From NCBI RefSeq assembly GCF_020740795.1, contig NC_067287.1, positions 17,747,501-17,811,500 of the forward strand: DNA of 64,000 nt, read 5' to 3'. The position numbers and the translations under genes were made by a program. This document shows, one piece after another, positions 1 to 12,279 of this stretch. The notes below the pieces were generated by a model. It ran no database searches. It was not told the origin of the DNA and saw only the letters and a list, made by a program, of their open reading frames with translations. How positions within the stretch are numbered: position 1 is the stretch's first letter; each line of letters opens with the position of its first letter. Source of the DNA: Apus apus (taxonomy: Eukaryota > Chordata > Aves > Apodiformes > Apodidae).

Positions 1-3000
1 TTATGGGAAGTTCACTAAAATAATTTATTTTAGGTTTATGTAGCTACTTTGGGCTTGAATTCCAGTTACAGCTACTCAAAGTCCATGGGAGGCAAGGCCC
101 AGTTGCTGTAATGCAGAAAAACATTTTGGCAGGTTCTGACAATCACATCTGAATACTTTGCTTCTTTTGTGTAACATACTGACTCAACTGAAATTACTGG
201 AAAAATTATTATGGACCTTTATAAACTGATTTTTTTACCTTTCTGTGGCTTTTGTCACACCTTGTGAGATGACAGTTTTTTCAAGAATAAGCAAATATAT
301 TTAGCAATTCTGTGAAGGTCGATTGGTATATTTTACTATTTACATTTATGTGGTTTTGTGTTTTATGCTAATGACAAGGTACGTGTAGCAGAACAGCTTT
401 TCCTCTCAATTTGGCCACTGCATGACATGAAAAACCAGCATTTGGAAAGTATTTGTAGGACATTATAGCTCTGATGTTTTTTTCTCCTAAAATGTGCCCA
501 GGCTAGTTTTAATTTTCTATTGCAAATCAGTTTTGGATGAAAAGTCTAAAGCCTGAAAAGTTCACTGTTCTTCATAATTTTATTTTAAACTATAAGCCAG
601 ATTTTTCAAAATGTATTTTAAATATCTATGTGTAATGTAGGATATCTCAATTCTATATCAACTGACTCATCTCAGCTTTTATTGTGCTTTATTTTTCATT
701 GGATCCTCAGTTAAAGTTGTGACTGAGTTAAACAAATTAAACCATTTATTTTATCACTGGTAGAATTCCTGTGGAGCTGTGAAGCATTCACTCCATTGCC
801 TGTTACTATCCTTTTCCTGTATTCCCCTCCAGCTTGTTTTTTTACTAGTTAGTCTGTGTATTCATTTTTCAATAGATGGCACCCTGCATTGTATATTACA
901 GCAAGTGAAACAGCTGGTATGTGATTATAAATCGATAGAGGAGTATGCAGCTTAAAAAGTAGAGAATTGCAGTTGTACAGCAATAAACCCTTGATTTGGT
1001 CATTAGCATTTCTGCAAAACAAGGAAATTAATTTGGAAAATAAATAATTAAAAATTTAAATTATCTGCTTTGTGGAGAAAAGGTATTAATGCTAACACTT
1101 GGAGAAAAGAAAGGCAATGGTGAAATGTTTCAGTATTTATAAGTCATACTTAAAATAGCACTGTAGAACATGCAGGACATTGATTAATATGTTGTATCTT
1201 ATCTAGAAGCTTGTTTGAACAAAGCCAGTATTAATTAAGAAACCATTAAATATATATCTGTGTATATCAATACATTTAAACATTCATCACCTTTTTTCTA
1301 CCTTCAAAAGAGGTTTTAAGTATTTTTCCCAGTGAACTGGACTTGGCTTTAGAGTTTTTTCTGACTGTTAATTGTGCAGATAATATGTATGTGTAAATTA
1401 AAAGAGTACTGTTCTTTTAAAAGTTACTTGCATACATGCCCTTTTGACTGCATTAACTTTATAATAAACTTGTTCTTAGTAGCTTTACTACCTTTCTAAG
1501 GGGTTGTTACACTGCTTACAGCTTTTATCATCCCTGCTACTGATGAAGCTCCAATCAGGAGGAATTACATACCTGACTTTTTTTTTTCCTAATGTAGATA
1601 AAACTTCCAAGTATTTACTACATATGTTAACTTATAAAATGGAAAACCCCATAAATGCAATAGATTTGGCAACAGTAAGTTCTTGGAACTGCTCTCAGTT
1701 TCAGTAATAAATTTAGCTCTTTCCTTCTATATAGGTCCTAAATGTGAAAACTCAGTACTGTTTTCCTAGGATGTAACTTTTTAAAAAAACATGTGACTGA
1801 AAAGAGCAGCAGATTAAAATAAACATGGGTATTAGTGGACCTAGGATTTTTCAAGAGTGCATTTAACTGAGACTTGCATATAGATGCATGTGTTTATCAG
1901 TATTCACAGCTTGAGGGGGTTGTTTCTACCAAAAATATTTCCAAGACTGTTCATGATTTTAAAAGCAAAATTATAGCCTATTGATCTTAATCTGAATATT
2001 AATGTTTTAAGTGGAACATCCACTTAAATATAGTCCTATTCTGAAAAGCATATTGAGCACACACTGAACACTCATATTAAAAAAGTGGAAGTTAAGTGCC
2101 TGCCTTAGTGGGTTGCAGGATGAGTACTTCCCCATGTTGTGCTTCCAAGATTAGAAATCTTATGTCCTTTGTGGTGTTTTTACAACACTGTTTTATCTTT
2201 TTTTAAGTGGTGCTTTACATCGTAAGGTACTAGAAACAAGTAATTCTAAACACATTTCTATAAGGCTGTGTAAGTGTGTCAAAGTCTAGATAGATTTAAT
2301 ATGCAATTTACACCAGCAACATACAAAAAGTAGACTCTTTGAGCTGAAAAAAAGCGGTGTGATTGCACTTCATTACTAATTAGTCAATTTAATTATATGG
2401 ATTGCTGACCATAATGAAAGACAGTAAATCTGCTATTGCTATCTGATAAGCTCTACGCTGTTTAAATAGGGGAAGGACAAGAAATGGACTCCAAGAAGTT
2501 TAGCTGGTTTAAAAACAAGGCTTCACCACTATGAAAGCCTAGTTAGTTGTACAGTGAGTTACCATGGGAGGAATAAACAATAGCTTCCAACTATTTAGTA
2601 TAATGAAATCTGAATAAGAGCTGAAAATTAAAACACTTGGGTAAGTATCAACAGCAAGAAATTGAAAACTTCCAAAGAAACTACTTTCTAAAGTACTCTT
2701 TCTTGCCTTTCCATGTGTGAGTGAAGCAAGAGCGGAGAAAGCTGAGCCAAAAAAACCTGTAGGGTGCTCTGCTCTTCTAGGTTCCATCCCCACATAGAGC
2801 TCATACCAGCTTGCTGCCATTCTGTCTACTTTGCAGTCACAGCAATATGCATCTAGTTTTCAGTTTGCTCAAAATCTAATCATCCTGGCCATATAACATT
2901 TTATCTTGTGCTGCTAATCCTGAAGTAATTAAATGTAATTTTTAACTTTACTTTGAAAACTGATAGAAGACTTTTTGATTGCTAGTTGGTGTGATGCTCA

Positions 3001-3762
3001 ATAATTAGTGTACACTCTGACTTAAAGTATGTATCAGTCCCTTTAACTCCACTGTCAGGTAAACTGATGTGCTGGCTTTAAACTAACTAACTCACTCAGG
3101 GACCAAGAGCAGCACAGTTGCTGAACCAAAGTTAGCATAGTTTACAGAATTGCCTGAACACATGGATAGGTATTCAAATGGTCCCACTGAGTTTGGTGCT
3201 GTTATGGCAGAAGGAAACCCAAAACGATATAAGAAACATTTACACTAAAGGCAGTCAGAGCAAAAAAGTAACTTAAGCCATATGACATTGCTCTAGTCAT
3301 TTTGTAAGTAAACTGAAAACTACTTGTGTCAATAAGAATAGAAATAAAACAGGATTAATGTTAACTCTGTATAAGAAACACTTCATTCTAAAATAAAAAT
3401 GTGTTTTCTCATTTCAGTTAAACAGCTGTTGTGTACTATGGCTTCTGCAATAAAATACTAGAATCAAAAGTTACAGAAAAGCCTTAATGTTTATCAGACT
3501 GTTTATCATAGCAGTATCTGTCATTAATAGATACCAAGGCATGCTAAGTGTTTGCAAGGATAGTATGTTTATAGAACTTAAAAAAAATCAAAGTCCTGTC
3601 TTGCTTTTCGTAAATGAGAACTCTCTAGTTAATCTCTGGCCAGGCATGTGTAAAGGGCATCTAGTTTAAAGAGCCAGATATTTTTTTATATATAAATATA
3701 AACCACAACATACTACAAACCACATTGTAAACATTGCAATAATAATTTTCTGTTTCTTCCAG
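1..3762 (+). other. TANK: TANK intron (probable), no exon seen
   Basis: This AT-rich sequence lies upstream of the terminal TANK exon and ends in a strong polypyrimidine tract and AG at 3761-3762. I found no convincing coding exon in it; the open frames are short and resemble no protein I recognise. It is most likely the last intron of TANK, with the larger upstream coding exons outside the window. Confidence 0.6.
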
Positions 3763-3930
3763 CTCGTTTGGCAGCCTCAAGACAATTATTTGCTGGCACA
3801 AGCTTATACAGACTCTGAACTGAATCAGTGTGGAATATGTGAATTCTGTCGAGAAGTTTTCCCACCATCTATAACATCTAAGGAAGATTTCCTTCGGCAT
3901 CTGAATTCCCACTTTAAAGTACAGTCTTAA
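3763..3930 (+). CDS. TANK: TANK terminal coding exon (C-terminal zinc finger)
   Basis: This is the last coding exon of an adaptor that binds TRAF proteins and the kinases TBK1 and IKK-epsilon in the cytoplasm, tuning NF-kappa-B and interferon signalling. The acceptor (tgtttcttccag, ending at 3762) is strong. The frame starts in phase 0, encodes 55 residues and stops at TAA 3928-3930. Exon residues 22-33 read QCGICEFCREVF, and residues 43-51 read FLRHLNSHF. This gives C26-x2-C29 with H46-x3-H50, the layout of the ubiquitin-binding UBZ1-type finger at the C-terminus of TANK and TAX1BP1. The identification rests on this finger at the very C-terminus and on PSMD14 lying downstream on the same strand, as in human. 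The rest of the protein (about 425 residues in human) is outside the window. A different protein with a similar finger is possible but unlikely given the synteny. Confidence 0.82.
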   Translation, partial: LVWQPQDNYLLAQAYTDSELNQCGICEFCREVFPPSITSKEDFLRHLNSHFKVQS

Positions 3931-5285
3931 TATATGAGAATTCAATGGATCACTGTTTTTGCATACATTTGACTTCTTTTATTCAATAGATATACTAAGA
4001 ATTTAAGAACTGAGACTTCTTATAACAACAACTCATGACTGAAATTGTTTGTCAGATAAGCAAATTTTTAGTTGTCCTTTGACAAGGTAAAATGAAGCTG
4101 TAAGTCACTCAGTACTGTAACTCACATTATTGCTTTTTATGCTTCTTGTGCTTCAATAGTAGCTTTGAGAGTTATCTTAAACACTTTCCCTCCCTCCCCC
4201 CCCCAGTTTATCATTGCCTGAATAGGCCCAAAGTCATTACTATATTTATGAGTGTAGACTTGTAAACTTGCAGGATTCATGCCTTAGTCTGGCTGGGGAA
4301 AGGAGTGTAATGCTAGGATTTTTTTTTCTCTGTATCCAGTTATGTGATTCTGTTCTCCTGTAAGTAAACAGGAATAGAAATAGGCTCTCACTTTTCCTTT
4401 TGTTATAACATTTCCAAATTGAATTTACAATAGTGAAGTTCTTAATTCAGATTGTTGTAAAATAGTCACAGTAACTGAATGCCAGGTGTGCCAAAATTAG
4501 GATGGGCTTGTTCACTAATAACATAAATGAATGGTTGACTTTCGCCCGTGAATTGTTTACTATAGAGAATAATCAAACACAGTATATAAATGACTGATTT
4601 GCCAAAATATAACAGTAGCAATTTCATGTATATTTGTTAGGTGTTATTAAAAATAATTATTTTGTTCATGTACCTTTCTAGCATTAATAATTAGTAAAAA
4701 TATTTTAATGGGAAAAGGTTATATTAGTAGGAAACAGAGTGAGAAAACTCTCCCTAAAACTAATAATATCAAGATTATTTACCATTCCTTCTGCTGTGCT
4801 ATGAAGGACTGCTCAAGTCTGAGACAACTTCGAAAGGGGAAACCTAATCAACCAAATCTCGGTGACTTCTTTTTAACCTGAATATGCTTAGTGGCTTTCT
4901 CAGTGCAGTTTAAATTCATCTGTAGTTGAAACATTGCATTCTGATAAACTTTGCACATTTTCTGGAGTTATTTGGATCAAATTAAAAAGTGGAGGGTTTT
5001 TACTAAGTAATTTAAATTAAATTATAAAGGATGACTTTTTGCATTGGAACTGAATATAGGTTTTAGTCCTAATATTTTATAATGAGCATTAATATTTTCA
5101 TAGCAGCAAAGCACAGTTTCTCTTTTTAAATATTTGTTTGCAGGTGACCAATTTATGGAAGAATTAACACCTGCATGATTTTTAGAAATGTGATTTTTCT
5201 GCAATTATTGTCACTATTTTAAACATCTCATCCTTGTGACTGGCTGTCAACAGAGCATATTGTAATAAACAGCAGTGTACAGTGC
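3931..5285 (+). other. TANK: probable TANK 3' UTR with poly(A) signal near its end
   Basis: This AT-rich, CpG-poor sequence follows the TANK stop codon. A canonical AATAAA occurs at 5264-5269, just before base composition changes sharply to GC-rich. An ATTAAA near 4645 could serve as an earlier site. The true 3' end cannot be fixed from sequence alone; the end given assumes cleavage shortly after the AATAAA. No other gene is visible here. Confidence 0.4.
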
Positions 5286-6182
5286 ACGTCTGCTACATGA
5301 CCTGGAGAAAGAGTTTGTTACTATTAACAGCTCTCAACCCCCGCCGGTACTCAGAGCTGAGGGGGATACGTTCATCCCTGGACTCGCCGTGTGGCGTGTG
5401 AAGTACCTCCCCGGAGAGCACGGCTGGGGGTGGTTCCTTGGAGAGGCAGAAGTTCCAGGATTGGGAGGAGAGAAGAGGATTTGCACATCTCCAGCCAGCC
5501 TGACACAAAATCAACTTGTCCTCTCCACCGCGAAATTCGAGCTCAGGAGCTCACGTTATTAAAAGCTGAACAAACTGCGAATCACCTTTAAAGAAAATAG
5601 TCATCTGTTCCTCCCCGCTGCCCCTATACGCGGACACATTTTCCCCATTGAGCTCTTCTGCTGGCAGAGAAGGGAGCCCTGCGCCGAGATCGAGTCCCCG
5701 CGCTGGGCCACCGGTCCTTATGGCTGGAAGCAGCCTGGCAGCCCCGCTCCGCCTGCAGAGCTGCAGCTTCCCGGGCAGCCAGGGCAGAGCGGGGAAGGCT
5801 GGGGCGGAGGGAGGATGCGGGGGGGACACCGTTGTCCAAAGCCTTGTCAAGCAGCAGAACCCACCCAGACCCCGCTATGAGATCTGCTGCCAAATGCGGC
5901 GTCTTGGGAAGCTGTTTAATCTCGTGTACTTAAAACTATTGCTGCCTGAGGGTGTCCGGATAGGCTTGCCGACCAGACCCGGTCTGGTTTAAGAATTGAT
6001 TGATAAATAAATAAATCTCAGGCTAAGCAGTTGTGAGGAACTTGAAGTGGGAGATGAGTGCGGTCCCTGAGTGGGCCCCACTCATACAGCTTTCCTGGAG
6101 GAGGCTGCTGTTGCCAGCAGGGACATCTGCTTTATTACAGTCACTAGAGCAGGCTCAGTATTTCTCCGCTCCGCCCCCCTTC

Positions 6183-6248
6183 CACACAAGCTCAACTCGG
6201 AATCCAAATGGGAAATGGGATTTCAATAATAATAGTAATAATAATAGT

Positions 6249-6279
<31 letters not shown>

Positions 6280-6325
6280 TGGGGGAAGGAAGTGGGACGT
6301 GAGAGGAAAGAAAAAGCAGCAGGCT
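6183..6325 (+). repeat. diverged direct duplication, copy A
   Basis: Three anchors recur in the same order about 1.06 kb downstream: cacacaagctcaac (6183-6196), aatccaaatgggaaatggg (from 6201) and aaaagcagcaggct (ending 6325). The segment between the last two anchors differs: this copy carries an AAT/CAT trinucleotide tract where copy B carries an A-rich tract. The spacing and order argue for an old tandem duplication. Confidence 0.5.
6225..6279 (+). repeat. AAT/CAT trinucleotide microsatellite
   Basis: AAT-type units interrupted by AGT are followed by an uninterrupted run of about ten CAT/ATC units. Histidine-, isoleucine- or methionine-rich open frames over it are products of this repeat and not genes. 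Confidence 0.95.
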
Positions 6326-6786
6326 CATGCCAAGGTGTTGTACCGAATTTCTCCTCTCTCAGGGCCAGCGGAGTGCCTGCCCAGGTAGCCCCGCGGCTGA
6401 AGCTGCTTTCAGGGCTCCCCGTGCTGACGGTGCGCGACACGTGAACCCCCATGCTTACAGCCAGTATTCGCGGGAACTCTAGTTCTGACTTGAAAGCAAG
6501 GACCTAAACCGCTCTCCCTTCTTTTTGGGAGGTTTCTAAGGGGCATGCTGAGCGTTAGGGCTGCTTCAACCTGGTGCAAGGGCTCAGTGCCGGCGGTCGG
6601 GTAGAACACATGTAGCTCCTCTGTCTCTCCGGCTAACTCGACAGCTGCTCGTAGGTCCATTAATTAGACTGTCAGTGCTTGTTAGAGGAGAGGAAAATGC
6701 TCCTATGACAGATTCCACGAGTCCTCTGTTTTTTAAGATCTCACAGAAATCACCAGAGCATTAACTGAGATCTCTTATTTTTCTAG

Positions 6787-6871
6787 AATCAGAAGGGAAG
6801 AAGTTCGCTCTGCCATGTCGCACTCCAATCAGAGCTCTCTTCCGACTCCCAGAAATCACAGAGAATTCACG
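6787..6871 (+). other. exon-like segment, possible lncRNA exon
   Basis: An 85-nt stretch is bounded by a good acceptor (cttatttttctag, ending 6786) and a near-consensus donor (cacg then gtaaga, from 6872), inside the CpG-rich domain. It holds an ATG at 6815 with a short open frame beginning MSHSNQSS. That frame resembles no protein I know and is too short to support coding. It could be an exon of a spliced non-coding transcript from this region, or a chance pairing of splice-like sites. No partner exon could be fixed. Confidence 0.3.
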
Positions 6872-7234
6872 GTAAGAGGCTCAGGGGAAGATACCTTCCT
6901 TCCCTGCCTACCCAGGAGGAAGTAAGAGTTTCCTGGCCGTGTGAACTAACTTTTAAAATCCCCTCATATTGCTGAATTTAATTAAACGGGTAAGTCAATA
7001 GAAATGCAGTCTTCGTTATCTGAGTGAAGGAGTCGCTCAACACACGATCCTTCCCCATCCGAGATAATATTAATTCAGAGGATGCTCAGAAGAGGCTGTT
7101 CCCCCTTACGAACAAAAGCACTGGAGGATCAAGTCGAGATGCTCCTACCCCTACCCAGCGTTCACTCAGCAGATGAGACTCAAAGAAGGCGATTTCTTTT
7201 CCTCCCTACCGTACATTCCCCTCTCCCCTGCAAT

Positions 7235-7400
7235 CATACAAGGTTAACGCAACAGAGGACTTTCAATCCAAATGGCAACTGGGATTATATTAAAGACCAA
7301 AGAAAAAAAAAATTAAAACACAAACAAAAAAACCCCACCAAAACTGAAGGGGGAGAAAAAAATCAGAAATAAGGAAAGAAAAGAGAAAAAGCAGCAGGCT
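7235..7400 (+). repeat. diverged direct duplication, copy B
   Basis: This is the partner of the segment at 6183-6325. The anchors are catacaaggttaac (7235-7248), aatccaaatggcaactggg (from 7265) and aaaaagcagcaggct (ending 7400). Offsets between the copies are 1052, 1064 and 1075 bp, so they are colinear with small indels. Between the anchors is an A-rich stretch with an A/C-rich patch near 7311-7345. Confidence 0.5.
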
Positions 7401-7439
7401 GATTACGAGGTGTCAAAACTGCCAGGAGCAAGAAGGTGA

Positions 7440-8560
7440 TAGCAATCAGGGGTGAGAAGAGTGCGCCATTCGTGCGGGGCAGCTAATTATCCGTCTCATT
7501 TGAGAAGAGCAGCATTCGAGGCAGCAGCGTTCGCCTGCTGAACGGTGACAGATTGGCGCGGAGGAGAGGGGAGGTGTTAAAACAATGGAGCCGGGCTTGC
7601 GAGCGCTGCTGCATGCTAATCAGCCCGGCCTCCTTCCTTCCCTTCCTCCCTCCTCCAGCCTGCCGCGACCCCTCCTTCTCGCTGGCCGCACGGCAAGCTC
7701 AACACAATCAGGCCCCTCCGCAGCAGACAGCACCACGCCCGGCATAGGTGGTAACCCAGAGAGAGTCCCGGTGGGACCGCGCGGCGGGGCAGGAAACACC
7801 CGAGGGGATCTGGCAGGCTGGTAGGTATCAGTGGTAGATTTCAGACCTCGCCCTTGATGCCCAGGCTTCCAGAAAGAAGCCCGACAGTATGCGTTCTCTC
7901 AAGGGGCAGAGGCGAGGAGCTCTACATACAAGTCCTGTGGGTTGATGTGGAGAACGGTCCGTTTTCTCCCCCCACATAAAACTAAATAAATCGTCGGTTC
8001 GCGATAGTTCCTTATGCTGACATCCCGGCTCTCTCTTCCCGCAACAGGACAGACGATAGCCGGCACGCAGCAGTGTTGCCTAGTGAGATACAACCTACTG
8101 CCGAAGCCCCAGACCAGGCCCGCAAATGTGAGGGAAATGCAGAACTGTGCCAGTTACTGACGGACTCCTGGGGCTCTGTTGCCATCTTTAGCTCAGCACA
8201 GTCATTAGGGTCCGGAATGCTAAACATGTTGTAAGCACGTTGTATGGACTCTCTTCCTCCGCTGCTTTTTGTCTCTCGAATTGCTTGGCCTTGCAAGCGT
8301 GAATGACGGCACGTACCCAGTTTGCACCCTGTGAGGAGGTACAAAAAGGGCTGGGCTTCCCTCTGACCACGAACAACCGCTCCCATTTACAAACAGTGCA
8401 ACAGGGTCCGCAGAGAGAGGAGAAATGCTTCCCGCGGGATCACTTGGCCCTAGCTTTCCTAGAAAGCCCACGCTGTGCGGGACTCGCAGGGCAAACCGTA
8501 GTTCTGGAACATGAGCAGCCCAGCTACAGCGAGTGCTCCGCTCTGCCAGGGAGAAGCAGA
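7440..8560. promoter_or_regulatory. second CpG-rich island between TANK and PSMD14
   Basis: This GC-rich block has dense CpG, for example gattggcgcggaggag and gggaccgcgcggcgggg. A near-consensus donor (ctg then gtaggt) lies at 7821, so a transcript starting in the island and splicing from there is conceivable. A SOX-type core (ACAATGG near 7581) and an octamer-like ATGCTAAT near 7612 lie close together. No protein gene is recognised. Confidence 0.5.
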
Positions 8561-10169
8561 GGAATGAGCGTTGGAATGTTTACTCTCCAGTATTTCTCAG
8601 TTTCCATTCCATCCTGCCCTGAAAGATTTCTGATTACTATACACTTCAAAATAGTATTTATTACAGATTTACATAATCTGTATGTTTTATGTTAAGGGAA
8701 TAACACATTGATGCTGTACTACTGAAAGGAGTTAATCTAAACTATGTAGTGTCTGCTATAACAGAGCTCCGACTAAAACATATCCTTGTTTCCTGGCACT
8801 GACAAGTAACACATACCCAGAAGGACACTGCCCGGCACATTAGGTAAACTGCCAGGTGAAGCCATTGCTCGACTCCTGAAGTTTCACTGGGTTATGCATC
8901 AGCACTTGGCAAAACTAAATTATATGCGTCTCTGTGTAACCTCCCATTTATTTTAGCAAGTGTTATTTCAAATAGCATGTGCCTGTTTTAAGACAGGATT
9001 CGTGCAGGCACACAAACACTGAAAGGGATTAAGCAATTCTAGGCCTGAGGTAAGTACATGATAACTCAGGTTGGATGCTATTTAAAACAGATCTGAGTGT
9101 ATCTATGGCTAGGTGGTTGTAGTAGCGTTTAAATTTTCTTATTCTAAGTCTGTTGTTGAGTGTACTTGATGAGATTGTCCATGGGCATACAGATGGTGAG
9201 ATTTTCATGCTTTTGTGCCATACTGACATCTCAGGCTGTAAAAATAAACTTCCAGATCGCTGCAATACCTAAGCAGTAGAAAAAAGAGGTCCACCTTAAT
9301 CCTCAAAAATCGAGCACATTATGCTTTAAGATATTTTATAACACTGGATACACAAGTTTGTACATATCAGCAATACTGATTTAAGTGATTTACAATATAA
9401 ACCAAAATTCAATATAACCTCTGTACCCTTTTTTTAAGGAGACTGAATTTTTTTCTGTGCTTCTGAATTTACAGATGAGGGAATAAAAATTTGCCTTCAT
9501 TTGCTATTAACTGTAATGATTTTTTTAATTGTACATAGGGATGAAAGGAGGAATTGATTTTTCATTCGGTCAAGTTTACTTTTCATTAAAAGATTCTTGG
9601 ATTGTTTCTTGATTTCACGTAATTTCCCAAACTGGTAATCAATTATTATATGTATTTTGGTAATTTATGCTGCACTGAAAACGTATCTGCGTCAAAAACG
9701 AATGGTGAGGTATCTTCTTGAATATAATAATCGCTTTTTTTCCTGCCTAGGAAGCCATAGCGTAGACTGATCCGTGCATCAGCCTGTTCAGCCTGGAAAC
9801 CAACACCGATATAGCCCGTCAATAGCTGGGGTAGGGCACCCCTATTGGTTAATGTCTGGCCGCAGACAAGATGCTGTGCTTAACAAGGTCTCTAAGCTGA
9901 CCGAATTAAAAATTTTGAATAGCTATATATAGCAGGGTGATATGGTGAAAATGAGCTAAAAGAAAAACATTTTGCAGAGACAAGTATATAGTTTTAAAAT
10001 GTTTTAAATATTCCATTGGTGAAAAAAATGACTACTTGTAAAAATGTGTGTATTTTCATTATGCTTAATTAGCCATTCAAAACAAGTTTTTCTTAATAAG
10101 CTCTATTGTTTCTGTTTTGTGAAATGTAGTATGTGTGAGACAGAAAGCAGACTCGGAATGTGAATGAGT

Positions 10170-10357
<188 letters not shown>

Positions 10358-12243
10358 ATACTCATATACACAAGCATTTTTAAGTCGATAAAAGGATTAA
10401 TGGAAGTGGCATGGCATTCCTGAGATCACGATCTCAAAAGAAAAACATGACATTTTATCAGCTAGTCTTTTCTTATCTCTTCTTTCAGTGCAATATAAAA
10501 GTCTCCGTAAGGAAAACACTCCATGGTTAATAGTTATGTTTTCGCTCTCAGCAGTGACACAAGCTTTGTCAGGTTTTCGCTGTTTGCATAGTTCATTAAA
10601 ATACTTTAATAAATTACTCGTTGTTTTAAAAAATCACCACACTATCACCCGAGTAAAAACATCTATATCCTCCCAATTCTTCAGTGTCAAAAAGTATAGT
10701 CTCTCAGGGCAAAAGGTTAGGGAGCCTTCATAAGGGTTTCCCATCTGTCATCAAGCGCGACATCAAGCCCTCTAGGTGCTGTGAAAATGATTTTCTCCGG
10801 AATTCTCCAGCCCAAAGATGCCATCCTCTTAATTACAAGCATTTGAGATCAGGAACGCCACTGAATTCCCTGGAGATTCACAGAAGAGATGCAAAAATAA
10901 TATCTTATCTTGCTTGGCTGCCAGGGTTTCTGTACCTGCCCACAAGCTAGTTGGCTCATTTGCTAGGTAATGATGGACGAACCAAGGCAGCCCATACAGC
11001 TTCACTGTCGCCTCTCCTGACATTGCTGACATGCTGCCGTTGAAAGTATCCTCTTTATAACTGACCGCCAGCAAAGGAGTGACAAATAAAGTTCTATTTA
11101 TTTTTTAATTGATTAACTGCCTTTCTCGCCATCACAAGGCTCCTGTGCACGGGTTACTAGGGTACCCAACATATCGGAATGAAACAAGTCGTTGAGTTCG
11201 CGGATCATGAAACTGTCAGAACTTGCTTACAACAGGTGCCCTGAAAAAACACATAAACTGTTCTAGAGTCAGTGTGGATGCAAAGGAGTATACGTACAGA
11301 CGGGGTGCGGAGTCGAGCCTTCGTGTGACAAGACCGTACCTGCACAGCAGAAACTGAGCCTCCGGTGGGGCGAGAATTCTATCTACAAATGTCCATTAGC
11401 ACTTTTTCCAGTGATGACAACCAGGTGAAAGGCCATCCGACCCATCAATTTATCAACAGTCTAGCGTTAGAGGTTTTTGTTGGGTTAAAGGGATTATAAT
11501 AGTTGTAGGAGGAGGTACAGAATGTGAACTGAGCGGGAGAAAAATATCATTGTAGTCTTAGGCAAGTTCTCTTCCAGTACAGAACCAGACCAACGGGACA
11601 AGCTGGCTTGAGTGCTAGCGTTCAAAGCGCACATAGACCTGGTGATGGATACGTCTGGAGAGGCTCTAATAGTGTTGTCAATCCCAGCAGTGTAGACTGC
11701 ATTTTTAATATGTGGAAACATGTACATAACTCTGGACATAAGGGTGGGGGCGGAAAAAAAGCCACGTCCAAGCCCAATAGGAGCACGGGAGACAAACCTC
11801 GGGCTCCATGCCATCCGAGATGTGAAAGCCCACGGAGACTCAGCAGCCAAAATCGCATACACTGATTTTTTAATAGAGTTCTCATCCATGTGTCCATTTA
11901 ACTGAAGTTGATACAGATCAAATAAGCTTGTTACTTATAGATTCCCAGTTGTCTCAAGTGATACAAGACAGTGGCAACAGGAATATTCCTAATTAGAACG
12001 GATTCATCTGATTTTCTTATTCAGGGAGTTTAAGGTCCCTAAGTATTCAAAGAATGATAAAAGTCTTCCAGCACAAAGCCGCCAGGTTTACCCCTCCTTC
12101 TGGCTAGGGACAGGGAACAGCAGGTTTCTTTCTATCATTAAAACTTCTTTTCATTCTTTTGTATCGTTTCTGATGATGAAAACTCATTCGGTGTACTACT
12201 CCCTGCGTATTTACAAAGTTTTTCTTTTTAAAAAAAAATTTGC

Positions 12244-12279
12244 TTATTTATTTATTTATTTTTGTACACACACACACAC
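12244..12279 (+). repeat. (TTTA)n followed by (AC)n microsatellite
   Basis: A short run of TTTA units is followed within a few bases by an AC dinucleotide run. It is a plain compound microsatellite with no gene nearby. Confidence 0.85.

Larger units (their letters stand above)
5330..6680. promoter_or_regulatory. CpG-rich island downstream of TANK
   Basis: GC content and CpG density rise abruptly around 5330, with clusters such as ccccgccggtactc and gagatcgagtccccgcgctg. Short open frames on both strands overlap, have no recognisable domain and look like composition artefacts. An island between two convergence-free, same-strand genes could mark an unannotated non-coding promoter or an enhancer. 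A (CAT)n/(AAT)n tract interrupts it. Nothing shows which strand, if either, is transcribed. Confidence 0.55.

Noticed and set aside
5275..5992. Overlapping open frames in the first island as a new protein gene
   Set aside because: Frames overlap on both strands, have no recognisable domain and no splice pattern; base composition alone explains them.
6033..6452. His-, Ile- and Met-repeat proteins near 6.2 kb
   Set aside because: Produced by the CAT/AAT trinucleotide tract; no conserved domain on either side.
6183..7400. The 1.06-kb direct repeats as a pair of LTRs flanking an element
   Set aside because: The copies are too diverged, lack TG/CA ends and poly(A) signals, and enclose no retroviral coding sequence.
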